From contig NZ_JAHVKO010000002.1 of assembly GCF_019800665.1 (NCBI RefSeq), forward strand, positions 1 to 64,000: a stretch of DNA of 64,000 bases. Reading direction: 5' to 3'. Of this stretch, positions 30,079-39,472 are shown piece after piece. Both the position numbers and the translations under genes were made by a program. Each line of letters starts with the position of its first letter. The stretch's first letter is position 1. This DNA is from Microbulbifer agarilyticus (GTDB lineage Bacteria; Pseudomonadota; Gammaproteobacteria; Pseudomonadales; Cellvibrionaceae). Below the pieces are notes generated by a model. The model was not told the origin of the DNA, did not search any database, and worked only from the letters and a program-made list of their open reading frames with translations.

Positions 30079-30375
30079 TTATAGCTGGATCCGATCCTTA
30101 TTCTTCTCCAGCGTGGCAACTCCGATACCCTTGATTTCCAGCAGCTCTTCCACGCTGGAAAAACTGCCGTTCTCTTCCCGATACTGAATAATTAATTCCG
30201 CTCGGGTCACACCGACACCATCCAGAGCATCGGCCAACTCTTCCGCAGTGGCCGTATTCAGACTCACCATTTTCACTTCCTTCACTACTGCCTCTTCCGC
30301 AGCAAAAGAAGGCAACGCACTCAGCGTCAAAGTAATGGCGATCAGCACGACGGCGGGTATACGAAACAACTTCAT
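30079..30375 (-). CDS. ComEA-like helix-hairpin-helix protein
   Basis: 98 residues from the ATG at 30375 (AAGGA site); the longer reading to 30504 would precede the signal peptide. Residues 1-25 are a signal peptide ending SFAAE. The rest is a tandem HhH domain: VSLNTATAEELADALDGVG and FSSVEELLEIKGIGVATLEK. It should bind DNA non-specifically in the periplasm, as ComEA does in transformation. A ComEA gene sits beside wbpM in Pseudomonas, so the location is conserved. Confidence 0.9.
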   Translation of the reverse strand: MKLFRIPAVVLIAITLTLSALPSFAAEEAVVKEVKMVSLNTATAEELADALDGVGVTRAELIIQYREENGSFSSVEELLEIKGIGVATLEKNKDRIQL

Positions 30376-30586
30376 GACAAAATCCTTTTTTACAGTCGTT
30401 AATACGCTGATGACGAGCGCCCTATCCATGCAGGCATTCGTCAGCGTGTCTTGGTCTTCAATCCGTGGGACCAACAAACTCCACAGGCGCAGTGACTTTA
30501 CCAAATAATTACGCAGCTTTTGACTATAAAGCGATTACACGCCATTACAGCTGCATACGCCTCGTCACCTACCCTGCACAACCGTG

Positions 30587-31303
30587 TTAATTCTGTGCTT
30601 GACGCAAATCCTCGACAATTGCACCCAGCGCCTCAGCAGGGTTTTCAGCACCGGTAATGGGCCGACCAATCACCAGATAATCAGAACCACCCTTAACAGC
30701 ATCAACTGGTGTCACGATTCGGCGCTGATCGTCTGCCGCAGAACCTGCAGGACGGATCCCGGGGGTCACCAGCGCAAAGTCTCTGCCACATTCCGCCTTG
30801 AGCGCATTCGCCTCGCGCGCGGAACATACCACACCATCCAGACCACTCTCTTTGGCAAGCTTTGCCAGGGCAACCACTTGCTCATTTAGCTCTCGCGTTA
30901 CCCCTACCGGCGCCAGCTCTTCCTCGGCCGTGCTGGTAAGCACCGTTACTCCAATCAGCAGCGGACGCTTTGCACCGAGAGGCTCCAGTGCTTCACGAGC
31001 CGCCCGCATCATGCGTTCACCCCCGGATGCGTGGACATTTACCATCCAGACGCCGAGATTGGCCGCGGCACGGACCGCAGCGGCAACCGTATTGGGAATA
31101 TCATGAAATTTGAGGTCAAGAAAAACCTCAAAACCACTGGCTACCAGTTTGCGCACCAAATCTGGACCGGCAATCGTAAAAAGCTCTTTACCCACTTTGA
31201 CCCGGCAGGTCGCAGGATCGAGCCGCCCAGCCATCGCCAGGGCATCTTCCGCATTATCGTAATCCAATGCCACGATGACAGGAGAAGAAACAGAATCAGT
31301 CAA
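30587..31303 (-). CDS. pyrF: orotidine 5'-phosphate decarboxylase
   Basis: 238 residues if started at the TTG at 31303 (AGGTG site before it); the frame opens at 31348. Family marks are VKVGKELF, the catalytic stretch [11 protein letters not shown] and MVNVHASGG. It decarboxylates OMP to UMP, the last step of pyrimidine synthesis. The gene follows lapB by 52 bases. Start choice is the main uncertainty; other PyrF proteins begin close to the VIVALD strand. Confidence 0.95.
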   Translation of the reverse strand: MTDSVSSPVIVALDYDNAEDALAMAGRLDPATCRVKVGKELFTIAGPDLVRKLVASGFEVFLDLKFHDIPNTVAAAVRAAANLGVWMVNVHASGGERMMRAAREALEPLGAKRPLLIGVTVLTSTAEEELAPVGVTRELNEQVVALAKLAKESGLDGVVCSAREANALKAECGRDFALVTPGIRPAGSAADDQRRIVTPVDAVKGGSDYLVIGRPITGAENPAEALGAIVEDLRQAQN

Positions 31304-31354
31304 AGAACACCTCGGTGCTTGAATGTGATGATGAACGAAGGGCAGCAACGGAAG

Positions 31355-32545
31355 TTACTCGCCTTCAATTCCTTTTACCGAACGGACGGTATCCCAACGC
31401 TTGCAGCTGGGGCATAACCAGTGCAATTGATTGCCGGAGAAACCGCAGTTATTGCAACGATAGTGAGGCCTGCTTGCGATCAATTGATCGATCAGGCTCT
31501 TCAGCAGAAACAAGTTGTCCCGCGCACGCCCTTCCGCACTATCGATATGTAGATTGAGAAAGTGACCGAGCCCCCGCAGCGAAGGCCGCATTGCCAGCTG
31601 CTTACCCATATAGGCAGCGGCCTCCGACTCACTCTGCTGCTGGTGAATACGATCGGTCAACGCAATGAGCACACTGTTGGAGGGGTGCTCCTTCTGCAAC
31701 CCTTCCAGATAGTGCTCGAGACCGCGCTCATCGCCAATCGCTTCGTAACAGGTAATCAGTAACTCGAGAATTTCAGGAATGTAATCGGGGTTCTGCTTGG
31801 GAACACGCTCCAGGACCCGAATAGCCTCCCGTGGACGCCCCAGAATATGCTCCAGGCGACCCAGCAGCAGGTTTGCACGAACAGAGTGACGATCATAACC
31901 AAGCGCCGCATCAATGTGCTTGCGTGCACTCAGATAATCTTTCGCGTTTATGGCCTCTTCCGCCAATTCGCAACAAAAGTGGGCCTGAATCGGAGCCCAC
32001 TCGCTGGGCAAGCGCTTGAAGCGGCGGCCATGTAACAGATTGACCGCGTGAATTCCTTTGGCCCACTCACGCTCGTCTCGATACACCTCAATCAGGTATT
32101 CCAAGCTGGTACTGCGCAGCTCCGACGAGGTCTCCACGAGCTCCTGAAGCAATCGCTCAGCCCTATCCAGCCAACCGGCAGCAATATAATCTCGCGCCAG
32201 CTCCAACTGCGCCTTCTGCTGGCTGATGCGGTTAAGGCTGGGGCGGGCCAGTAGATTTTGATGCACCCGGATGGCCTGGTCGTGCTCGCCACGCCGGCGC
32301 AGGAGGTTGCCGAGAGCCAGATGGGTTTCGAAGGTGGCGCTACTCACTTCGAGACCATCGATAAACTTTTCGATGGCATCATCGTGACGCTCGCTGAGCA
32401 GGTAATTCAGCCCCTGAGCGTAGGATTGCGCCAGGGCCTTGTGCTGCCGATTCTTGGCGCCTTTCTTTTTGCCACTTTTACGCCCCAGGTACCATCCAAT
32501 ACCGATGGCCGCAAAAATGAAAATGAAAAACGTCAGGTCGCTCAA
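31355..32545 (-). CDS. lapB: LPS assembly regulator with TPR repeats and rubredoxin-like domain
   Basis: 396 residues from the TTG at 32545, which has GGAG six bases before it; a TTG at 32560 is also in frame. An N-terminal membrane helix (residues about 4-22) is followed by TPR repeats along most of the protein, then a C-terminal four-cysteine rubredoxin-like domain (CNNCGFS...CPSCKRW). LapB recruits FtsH to LpxC and so tunes LPS synthesis. It follows lapA directly and is followed by pyrF. Confidence 0.95.
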   Translation of the reverse strand: MSDLTFFIFIFAAIGIGWYLGRKSGKKKGAKNRQHKALAQSYAQGLNYLLSERHDDAIEKFIDGLEVSSATFETHLALGNLLRRRGEHDQAIRVHQNLLARPSLNRISQQKAQLELARDYIAAGWLDRAERLLQELVETSSELRSTSLEYLIEVYRDEREWAKGIHAVNLLHGRRFKRLPSEWAPIQAHFCCELAEEAINAKDYLSARKHIDAALGYDRHSVRANLLLGRLEHILGRPREAIRVLERVPKQNPDYIPEILELLITCYEAIGDERGLEHYLEGLQKEHPSNSVLIALTDRIHQQQSESEAAAYMGKQLAMRPSLRGLGHFLNLHIDSAEGRARDNLFLLKSLIDQLIASRPHYRCNNCGFSGNQLHWLCPSCKRWDTVRSVKGIEGE

Positions 32546-32546
32546 T

Positions 32547-32855
32547 TTAGTCTCCAGCAACCTGGCGGCGCACGGTGTGTAATTCGCGCTCGGTGCGCAG
32601 CAGTTGGCGCTCCAGCGCCTTAACCCGGTGGCGTTCGGTCCAATATGGCAGCAAACTGGCCAAAAAGCCCAATAATGCGCCGATCAGTAGGAAACCAATC
32701 AACCAGAAGCCAACACTACCCGCAAACAAGGGGTAGCCGGCAAACCGTGGGGTAATACTTTCGGGGTTATCAACGGCGAAATAGACACCCAGCGCAATGC
32801 ACACCAGGGCCAATATCCCGAATAATAAACGCGATATCCAGCGCAGAAATGACAA
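32547..32855 (-). CDS. lapA: LPS assembly protein A (DUF1049 membrane protein)
   Basis: 102 residues from a TTG start with a strong GGAGG site. Two hydrophobic segments, one including LLFGILALVCIALGVYFAV and a second at about 48-70, are followed by a charged coiled-coil tail (RVKALERQLLRTERELHTVR). It works with LapB in LPS control. Its TAA is one base before the lapB TTG, so the pair is coupled. Confidence 0.93.
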   Translation of the reverse strand: MSFLRWISRLLFGILALVCIALGVYFAVDNPESITPRFAGYPLFAGSVGFWLIGFLLIGALLGFLASLLPYWTERHRVKALERQLLRTERELHTVRRQVAGD

Positions 32856-32932
32856 ACGAACCTCCGATTCCGGAAGAAGTGTGAAAATCTAAATTCCGTT
32901 ACAGTGTTAGTTCACTGTGCCCAGCTCGGCAA

Positions 32933-33241
32933 TTACGCACTCTCTAGCGTATCGCGCTGCATTTGCTGGTTAACTCTATCCCTGAGCTCTTTTCCCGGTT
33001 TGAAGTGAGGCACATATTTCCCCGCCAGCTCGACGGAGTCACCGGTTTTGGGGTTGCGCCCGGTCCGCGGCGCACGGTAATGCAGTGAAAAACTGCCAAA
33101 ACCACGAATCTCTATCCGCTCCCCTTCAGCCAGAACACTCGACATCGTGTCCAGCATGACTTTAACCGCCAGCTCCACATCCTTCACCGGCAGCTGATCC
33201 AACCTCAGAGCGATCTTTTCGATCAGTTCAGACTTGGTCAT
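32933..33241 (-). CDS. ihfB: integration host factor subunit beta
   Basis: 102 residues from the ATG at 33241 ([18 protein letters not shown]), preceded by AAGGA; a longer reading to 33367 is unlikely. The core is [14 protein letters not shown] and the arm [20 protein letters not shown]. It pairs with IhfA. Its place just after rpsA is conserved in gammaproteobacteria. Confidence 0.97.
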   Translation of the reverse strand: MTKSELIEKIALRLDQLPVKDVELAVKVMLDTMSSVLAEGERIEIRGFGSFSLHYRAPRTGRNPKTGDSVELAGKYVPHFKPGKELRDRVNQQMQRDTLESA

Positions 33242-33300
33242 GCTATCCGCAATCCTTTCTAAGTCATTGATTATTCTGGAATAGCGGCAATCATCTAATA

Positions 33301-33334
33301 GAAAGCCGGACTGGGCAACCCCAGTCCGGCTTTC
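33301..33334 (-). terminator. hairpin between rpsA and ihfB
   Basis: A 15-base perfect stem GAAAGCCGGACTGGG with a four-base loop. The following minus-strand bases are T-containing but not a pure run, so it may attenuate rather than stop rpsA transcripts. Confidence 0.7.
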
Positions 33335-33381
33335 GCATAGCTTCAACTCATCGAGAGCGAAGCTCAAATAACAAAGAACTA

Positions 33382-35061
33382 TTAGTCCTTGTTATTCATC
33401 TGGGCCTTGATCAGGTCACCGATAGTCGCCGGCTGAACTTGTTCAGCCTGCTTCTTGCTGTGATCCTTGATGGCCTGCTTCTCGTCGTCCTGATCCTTAG
33501 CTTTGATGGAGAGGCTGATCACGCGGTTCTTACGATCCACGCTGGTGATCTTGGTCTCAACTTCTTCGCCTTCTTTCAGGGCATTGCGAGCATCTTCAAC
33601 CTTGTCGCGGCTGATTTCAGAAGCGCGCAGAACGCCTTCTACTTCATCCGCCAGGGTGATGATGGCCTGCTTGGCATCAACTTCTTTGATGGTACCCATT
33701 ACGATGCTGCCGCGATCGTTGGTGGTTACATAATCAGAGAACGGATCGGATTCCAGCTGCTTGATACCCAGGGAGATACGCTCGCGGTCGGAGTCGATAC
33801 CCAGGATAACGGTTTCCAGCTCGTCACCTTTCTTGAACTTGCGAACAGCTTCTTCGCCTGCTTCGTTCCAAGAGATGTCGGACAAGTGAACCAGACCGTC
33901 GATGCTGCCGTCCAGGCCGATGAAGATACCGAAGTCAGTGATGGACTTGATCTTACCGGAGATCTTGTCGCCTTTAGCGAATTTACGCGCGAAGGCATCC
34001 CACGGATTTTCCTGACACTGCTTGATACCCAGGGAGATACGACGACGTTCTTCGTCGATATCCAGAATCATCACCTCTACCTCGTCGCCAACGTTGACAA
34101 CTTTGGACGGATGGATGTTCTTGTTGGTCCAATCCATTTCGGAAACGTGTACCAGACCTTCCACACCTTCTTCCAGCTCGGCGAAGCAGCCGTAGTCGGT
34201 CAGGTTGGTGATCACAGCCTTCACGCGGCTGTTCTCCGGGTAACGCTGCTTGATGGATACCCAAGGATCTTCGCCCAGCTGCTTCAGGCCCAGGGATACA
34301 CGGCTGCGCTCGCGGTCGAACTTCAGTACTTTTACTTCGATTTCGTCGCCAACATTCACGATCTCGCTCGGGTGCTTGATGCGCTTCCAAGCCATATCGG
34401 TGATGTGCAGCAGGCCGTCGATACCACCCAGGTCTACGAATGCACCGTAGTCGGTCAGGTTCTTCACGATACCCTTGATCGCCATACCTTCTTGCAGGCT
34501 GGCCAGCAGTGCTTCACGCTCTTCGCTGTTGGCTGCTTCCATCACGGCGCGACGGGAAACAACAACGTTGTTGCGCTTGGCGTCCAGCTTGATCACTTTG
34601 AAGTCGAGCTCTTTGCCTTCCAGGTGCGCGGTATCGCGAACCGGACGAACGTCTACCAGAGAACCCGGCAGGAACGCGCGGATATTGGCAACGTCAACAG
34701 TAAAGCCACCTTTAACCTTGCCGCTGATAACACCTTTAACCACTTCGTCTGCAGCGTGTGCAGCGTCGAGGATTTTCCAGGCTTCAGCGCGCTTGGCTTT
34801 TTCGCGGGACAGACGGGTTTCACCGAAGCCATCTTCTACGGCTTCCAGGGCAACCTGTACTTCGTCGCCGATCTGCAGATCGACTTCGCCTTTTTCGTTT
34901 TTGAACTGCTCTGCAGGAATCACACCTTCAGACTTCAGGCCCGCGTGAACGGTCACCCAGTCTTTATCGATGTCGATAACCATACCGGTCACGATAGCGC
35001 CAGGCGCCATCTCAACACTCTTCAAGCTTTCTTCAAATAACTCAGCAAAGTTCTCGGTCAT
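33382..35061 (-). CDS. rpsA: 30S ribosomal protein S1
   Basis: 559 residues with six S1 RNA-binding domains. The first two are divergent, as in other S1 proteins. Domains 3-6 show the [18 protein letters not shown] type of motif and its relatives ([33 protein letters not shown]). It delivers mRNA to the 30S subunit and is needed for leaderless and structured messages. It follows cmk by 182 bases that hold a GC-rich hairpin (35164-35200). Confidence 0.98.
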   Translation of the reverse strand: MTENFAELFEESLKSVEMAPGAIVTGMVIDIDKDWVTVHAGLKSEGVIPAEQFKNEKGEVDLQIGDEVQVALEAVEDGFGETRLSREKAKRAEAWKILDAAHAADEVVKGVISGKVKGGFTVDVANIRAFLPGSLVDVRPVRDTAHLEGKELDFKVIKLDAKRNNVVVSRRAVMEAANSEEREALLASLQEGMAIKGIVKNLTDYGAFVDLGGIDGLLHITDMAWKRIKHPSEIVNVGDEIEVKVLKFDRERSRVSLGLKQLGEDPWVSIKQRYPENSRVKAVITNLTDYGCFAELEEGVEGLVHVSEMDWTNKNIHPSKVVNVGDEVEVMILDIDEERRRISLGIKQCQENPWDAFARKFAKGDKISGKIKSITDFGIFIGLDGSIDGLVHLSDISWNEAGEEAVRKFKKGDELETVILGIDSDRERISLGIKQLESDPFSDYVTTNDRGSIVMGTIKEVDAKQAIITLADEVEGVLRASEISRDKVEDARNALKEGEEVETKITSVDRKNRVISLSIKAKDQDDEKQAIKDHSKKQAEQVQPATIGDLIKAQMNNKD

Positions 35062-35163
35062 TACTCATACCTATTTGGGTAGGCCCGGCCGTGGATGACT
35101 GTAAAACGTAGTCAATCTTCAGCTCAGACCCCGCCGCGCTGCCAGTACGCGGGTTAGATTACA

Positions 35164-35200
35164 ACAGCGGCCGGGCAATTCTGGCTGACCCCGGCCGCTG
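35164..35200 (-). terminator. GC-rich hairpin between cmk and rpsA
   Basis: CAGCGGCCGGG pairs with CCCGGCCGCTG across a loop. On the minus strand it lacks a T-run, so it may be a leader structure of rpsA rather than a full stop. Confidence 0.5.
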
Positions 35201-35243
35201 CTGTTAAAAAAATCAAATTCTAAAAAACTGTTTCCAGTCTGGC

Positions 35244-35951
35244 TCAACTGATGTTTTTTTGTACCAGCTCGAGCACTTTTTGCAGAACACCGTCAATATC
35301 GATGTCCGTGCTATCCAGCACCACAGCATCTTCTGCAGGGGCTAAAGGGGAGGCTGCGCGGTTCATATCCCGGTCGTCACGGGCGCGGATGTCCTCCAGC
35401 AGGTCGCGGAGGCTAACAGAAACCCCCCTACCCTGCAACTGATCGAAACGACGGCGCGCACGCTCTTCGGCACTTGCGGTCAGAAACACCTTGACCGGCG
35501 CGTCGGGAAACACCGTTGTACCCATATCGCGCCCATCAGCCACCAGTCCAGGCAGCGCACGGAAATCGCGCTGGCGCTGCAGCAACGCATCGCGCACCGC
35601 AGGCAAAGCCGCCACTTTGGACGCCGCCATACTTACCCGTTCCATGCGGATATCGCGACTGACATCCTCACCTGCCAGGACCGCACTCACCTCGCCACCG
35701 GCGATGGCAAAGCGGATATCCAGATTAGCCGCGATACTGGCAACCGCTGACTCGTCCTCCAGATCGGCGCCGGCATTCAGTGCTGCCAACGCCGTCAGGC
35801 GGTACAAGGCACCAGAGTCCAACAAGGAAAAGCCAAGCTTATCGGCCAGTAACTTGGCGATAGTGCCCTTGCCCGAGCCACTTGGGCCATCGATGGTCAC
35901 AACCGGTGCGGGTACAGTGGATGTTGAAGTGTTGGTGGTCATATCAGTCAT
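35244..35951 (-). CDS. cmk: cytidylate kinase
   Basis: 235 residues from the ATG at 35951; a GTG at 35954 and an ATG at 35942 are alternatives. The P-loop is [17 protein letters not shown], followed by the NMP-binding region [10 protein letters not shown] and the [13 protein letters not shown] motif. It phosphorylates CMP and dCMP. It is the gene before rpsA, as in enterics and Pseudomonas. Confidence 0.97.
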   Translation of the reverse strand: MTDMTTNTSTSTVPAPVVTIDGPSGSGKGTIAKLLADKLGFSLLDSGALYRLTALAALNAGADLEDESAVASIAANLDIRFAIAGGEVSAVLAGEDVSRDIRMERVSMAASKVAALPAVRDALLQRQRDFRALPGLVADGRDMGTTVFPDAPVKVFLTASAEERARRRFDQLQGRGVSVSLRDLLEDIRARDDRDMNRAASPLAPAEDAVVLDSTDIDIDGVLQKVLELVQKNIS

Positions 35952-36009
35952 CACTAATTCGATACTACTTTAGTTGGCTGGTATTGCAGTTGGCAGAAAA
36001 AATTGTCGA

Positions 36010-36026
36010 GGTGCGCTTTGCGCACC
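36010..36026. terminator. small hairpin after tyrA-aroA
   Basis: GGTGCGC pairs with GCGCACC around a three-base loop in the gap between the tyrA-aroA fusion and cmk. On the minus strand Ts follow a few bases later. Weak terminator candidate. Confidence 0.4.
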
Positions 36027-36047
36027 CCATATAAAGGACCGATGCGC

Positions 36048-38315
36048 TTAACGCACCTCCAGATTCATCCCTGCTCCCTGAGCCAACTCGGCGAAATTGG
36101 GAAAGGATGTCGCCACATTGGCACAATGCTTGATTCGGATGTCCGCGCCAGCGCGCAAGGCGGCCACCGCAAAAGACATGGCAATACGGTGATCACCCAG
36201 ACTATCTACCTCTCCACCACCGAATACGGCAGGCTGGTCACTACCACCTTTACCCTGGATCACGATGCCATCAGGTGTGGGCTCAGCATCCACACCCAGG
36301 ATCTTGAGGCCGTCGGCCATTGCCTGAATTCGGTCACTTTCCTTCACCCGCAGCTCTTCCGCACCAGTCAATACGGTTTCACCTTCGGCGCAGGATGCCG
36401 CCACAAAAATCGCCGGGAACTCATCAATGGCCAGAGGCACCTGATCTTCGGGGATCTTGATGCCTTTTAATGGCGCGTAGCGTACGCGAATATCCGCTAC
36501 CGGCTCACCACCCACTTCGCGGGTATTTTCCAGCGTTATGTCGGCACCCATGGCACGCAGGATGTTGATGGCACCATCGCGCGTTGGATTGATGCCCACA
36601 TGCTGCAGCAGCACATCGGATCCCGGGGCAATGGACGCCGCCACCATAAAGAAGGTCGCGGAGGAGATATCTGCCGGCACATCGATATGACAGGCCGCCA
36701 ACTTGCCACCACCCTGCAGGCTCGCGCGCGGGCCGTCGCGGCGCACATCGTAGCCGAAGCCGGACAGCATACGTTCGGTGTGGTCGCGGGTAGGAGCCGG
36801 CTCAGTGGTACTGGTTTCACCATCGGCATACAGGCCCGCCAGCAGCACGCAGGACTTCACCTGAGCACTTGCCATCGGCAAAGTGTAATCAATGGCTTTC
36901 AAGGCACTACCACCACGAATCTTGAGTGGCGGCCGCCCCTCTTCGCCGGTCTCAACAACGGCACCCATCTCACGAAGAGGATTGGCTACGCGATTCATAG
37001 GACGCTTGGACAAGGACTTATCCCCGGTCAACACAGTGTCAAACTGCTGACCTGCCAGCAGACCCGCCAACAATCGCATGGAGGTTCCGGAGTTGCCAAC
37101 ATATAGCGGGCCAGGAGGCGCCTGCAGGCCGTGCATGCCCACACCGTGGATGGTGACGCGACCATTTACCGGCCCTTCAATGACAACTCCCATGTCGCGG
37201 AACGACTGGAGTGTGGCCAAGGCATCCTCCCCCTCTAGGAACCCCTCCACTTCGGTGACACCCTCTGCCAGGGAACCCAGCATAATTGAGCGGTGTGACA
37301 TGGACTTGTCACCCGGCACCCGCAGATCACCATTTACCGCACCGCCCGGCTGGGCGACAAAAGTTACTTCCTTCGCTTCCATAGTTTCCGTATACGCTTT
37401 TTTGGCCAGCATTTTTGTAAAGTGATCCCGCGCCGCCTTGGCCCGGGTAAAAACCCCCATCAGGTGTTCGCTGTCGCCGCTGGCAATGGCACTGCGCAAG
37501 GAACCCAGATTGGAGGTGTAGAGATCGATGGATTTTAAAATTGCATCGCGATTGGCGAGCATAATGTCACGCCACATCACTGGGTCACTGGAGGCTATAC
37601 GGGTGAAGTCCCGAAAGCCGCCGGCGGCATAGCGAAAAATATTTTCGTTTTCCGCATCGTGCGCGAGAGTATCCACGAGACCGAATGCAATCACGTGCGG
37701 CAGGTGGCTGGTCGCAGCAAGTACCTCATCGTGCTCACCAACAGGCATACTGAGCACTTCCGCACCGACGGCCTGCCACATGCGCTCAATACGCCGGACA
37801 TGCTCAGAAGCAGTATTTTCAAGCGGCGTGAGAATAATCCGGTGGGCAATGTATAAATCGTCACGCGCGGCGGTGACGCCACTTTGCTCAGACCCCGCGA
37901 TCGGGTGACCGGGCACCAGAAACTCCGGCACCTCACCCCAGACATTTTTCGCTGCAGCAATGACGCTACCCTTCACGCTGGCACCATCGGTGACGGTAAC
38001 GCCAGCAGGTAGCTGATCTTTCAGCTGTGCAAACACCGACTCAACGGTAAGTGTGGGTACGGCGACAAAAATCACATCGCCGGCTTCCAGCTCGGGAAGC
38101 ACCTGGGCGATCTCGGTAACCGCACGATCCACCACGCCCAGCGCAACCGCCTGCTCGCAGGTTTGCTGACGACGCGCAACGCCGATAACTTCACGACAAC
38201 CACTGGCTGCTTTCAAGCCCAGCGCCAAACTGCCACCGATTAGCCCAAGACCCACGACGACCAAGCGGCCGATTTGGCCCGAGGCTTTCCGTCCAGCAGC
38301 ATCCATCGCCGACAT
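36048..38315 (-). CDS. fused prephenate dehydrogenase / EPSP synthase (TyrA-AroA)
   Basis: 755 residues. N-terminal TyrA: Rossmann motif VVGLGLIGGSLALGL near residue 20 and the substrate-site stretch VPGHPIAGSEQSG. A short linker near 305-315 leads to EPSP synthase, with GGAVNGDLRVPGDKSMSHRS and GNSGTSMRLLAGLLAGQ. It thus covers chorismate-side and tyrosine-side steps on one chain. The same fusion occurs in Pseudomonas. The ATG abuts the TAA of pheA, giving coupled translation. Confidence 0.97.
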   Translation of the reverse strand: MSAMDAAGRKASGQIGRLVVVGLGLIGGSLALGLKAASGCREVIGVARRQQTCEQAVALGVVDRAVTEIAQVLPELEAGDVIFVAVPTLTVESVFAQLKDQLPAGVTVTDGASVKGSVIAAAKNVWGEVPEFLVPGHPIAGSEQSGVTAARDDLYIAHRIILTPLENTASEHVRRIERMWQAVGAEVLSMPVGEHDEVLAATSHLPHVIAFGLVDTLAHDAENENIFRYAAGGFRDFTRIASSDPVMWRDIMLANRDAILKSIDLYTSNLGSLRSAIASGDSEHLMGVFTRAKAARDHFTKMLAKKAYTETMEAKEVTFVAQPGGAVNGDLRVPGDKSMSHRSIMLGSLAEGVTEVEGFLEGEDALATLQSFRDMGVVIEGPVNGRVTIHGVGMHGLQAPPGPLYVGNSGTSMRLLAGLLAGQQFDTVLTGDKSLSKRPMNRVANPLREMGAVVETGEEGRPPLKIRGGSALKAIDYTLPMASAQVKSCVLLAGLYADGETSTTEPAPTRDHTERMLSGFGYDVRRDGPRASLQGGGKLAACHIDVPADISSATFFMVAASIAPGSDVLLQHVGINPTRDGAINILRAMGADITLENTREVGGEPVADIRVRYAPLKGIKIPEDQVPLAIDEFPAIFVAASCAEGETVLTGAEELRVKESDRIQAMADGLKILGVDAEPTPDGIVIQGKGGSDQPAVFGGGEVDSLGDHRIAMSFAVAALRAGADIRIKHCANVATSFPNFAELAQGAGMNLEVR

Positions 38316-39419
38316 TTACAGCACTCCGCGCGGGTAGGAGCCGAGCACCTTCATGTCGGACGCGCAGGCACCCACATCCTTCAGCGCCGCAGCGACATTT
38401 TCGCTGTCGCAATGGCCGACAAAATCGATAAAGAACACATAGGTCCAGTTACCGCTTTGCGAAGGACGGGTTTCCACCCGAGTCAGGTCAATATTGTGGT
38501 TCTGGAAAGGCACCAGCAGATCGTGCAGCGCACCAGGCTCGTTGCGCATGGAAACCATCAGCGACGTTTTATCGTCACCGCTGGGCGGCACTTCCTGAGA
38601 GCCGATGATCAGGAACCGGGTCGAGTTATCCGGACGATCCTCGATTTTTTCATTGAGAATCTTAAGACCATACATGTCGGCCGCCATATCACCGGCGATT
38701 GCAGCAGCGTTCCACTCACCCTTTACGCGCCTGGCCGCTTCTGCATTGCTGGCAACCGCGACGCGCTCCACGTTCGGATAGTAGGAATCCAACCACTTGC
38801 GGCACTGCGCCAGGCTCTGCGCGTGCGAGTAAATACGGGTAATGGAATCCTTGCGAGTGATATCAGAAATCATTAGATGCTGATGAATGCGCAACTCCAC
38901 CTCACCGCAAATCTTCAGATTAGAGGTCATAAAGTTGTCGAGGGTATGGTTCACCACGCCTTCGGTGGAGTTTTCTACCGGAACCACACCGTAATTTACG
39001 GCACCGGCCTCCACCTCGCGAAACACCTCATCAATCGCAGCCAATGGCTTGGATACCGCGGAGTGGCCAAAATGCTTGAGCGCAGCCTGCTGGGTAAAGG
39101 TACCTTCAGGCCCCAGGTACGCAGCCTTAATAGGCTCTTCCAACGCGAGACAGGCCGACATAATTTCGCGAAACAGACGCGCCATTTCTTCATCGGTCAG
39201 CGGACCCGCGTTACGCTGCATCGCGCGACGCAACACCTGAGCTTCACGCTCCGGACGATAATAAAGCGCTTCCTCGCCGTTACTCTTTTTGACTTCAGCA
39301 ACTTCCAACGCGCAATTGGCACGCTCGGAAATCAGTCGCGCAATATCGCTGTCGAGACTATCGATGCGATCGCGAAGTTCCAGCAGGCGCGGATCCTGCT
39401 TTGGCTTATCTTCAGACAT
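38316..39419 (-). CDS. pheA: chorismate mutase / prephenate dehydratase
   Basis: 367 residues. An AroQ-type mutase comes first (RDRIDSLDSDIARLISERA), then prephenate dehydratase (AYLGPEGTFTQQAALKHFG; TRF motif in NSTRFLIIG), then an ACT domain (NEPGALHDLLVPFQNHNID) that gives feedback control by phenylalanine. It makes phenylpyruvate. In Pseudomonas hisC2 separates it from tyrA-aroA; here the genes touch. Confidence 0.97.
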   Translation of the reverse strand: MSEDKPKQDPRLLELRDRIDSLDSDIARLISERANCALEVAEVKKSNGEEALYYRPEREAQVLRRAMQRNAGPLTDEEMARLFREIMSACLALEEPIKAAYLGPEGTFTQQAALKHFGHSAVSKPLAAIDEVFREVEAGAVNYGVVPVENSTEGVVNHTLDNFMTSNLKICGEVELRIHQHLMISDITRKDSITRIYSHAQSLAQCRKWLDSYYPNVERVAVASNAEAARRVKGEWNAAAIAGDMAADMYGLKILNEKIEDRPDNSTRFLIIGSQEVPPSGDDKTSLMVSMRNEPGALHDLLVPFQNHNIDLTRVETRPSQSGNWTYVFFIDFVGHCDSENVAAALKDVGACASDMKVLGSYPRGVL

Positions 39420-39472
39420 AACTCTCGCCTAAATTCGTAAAATCCATTACTAAATCGCCACTAGGGCGTTCA

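Noticed and set aside
33439-35040. 533-residue plus-strand frame across rpsA
   Set aside because: Antisense shadow of rpsA, created by its codon bias.
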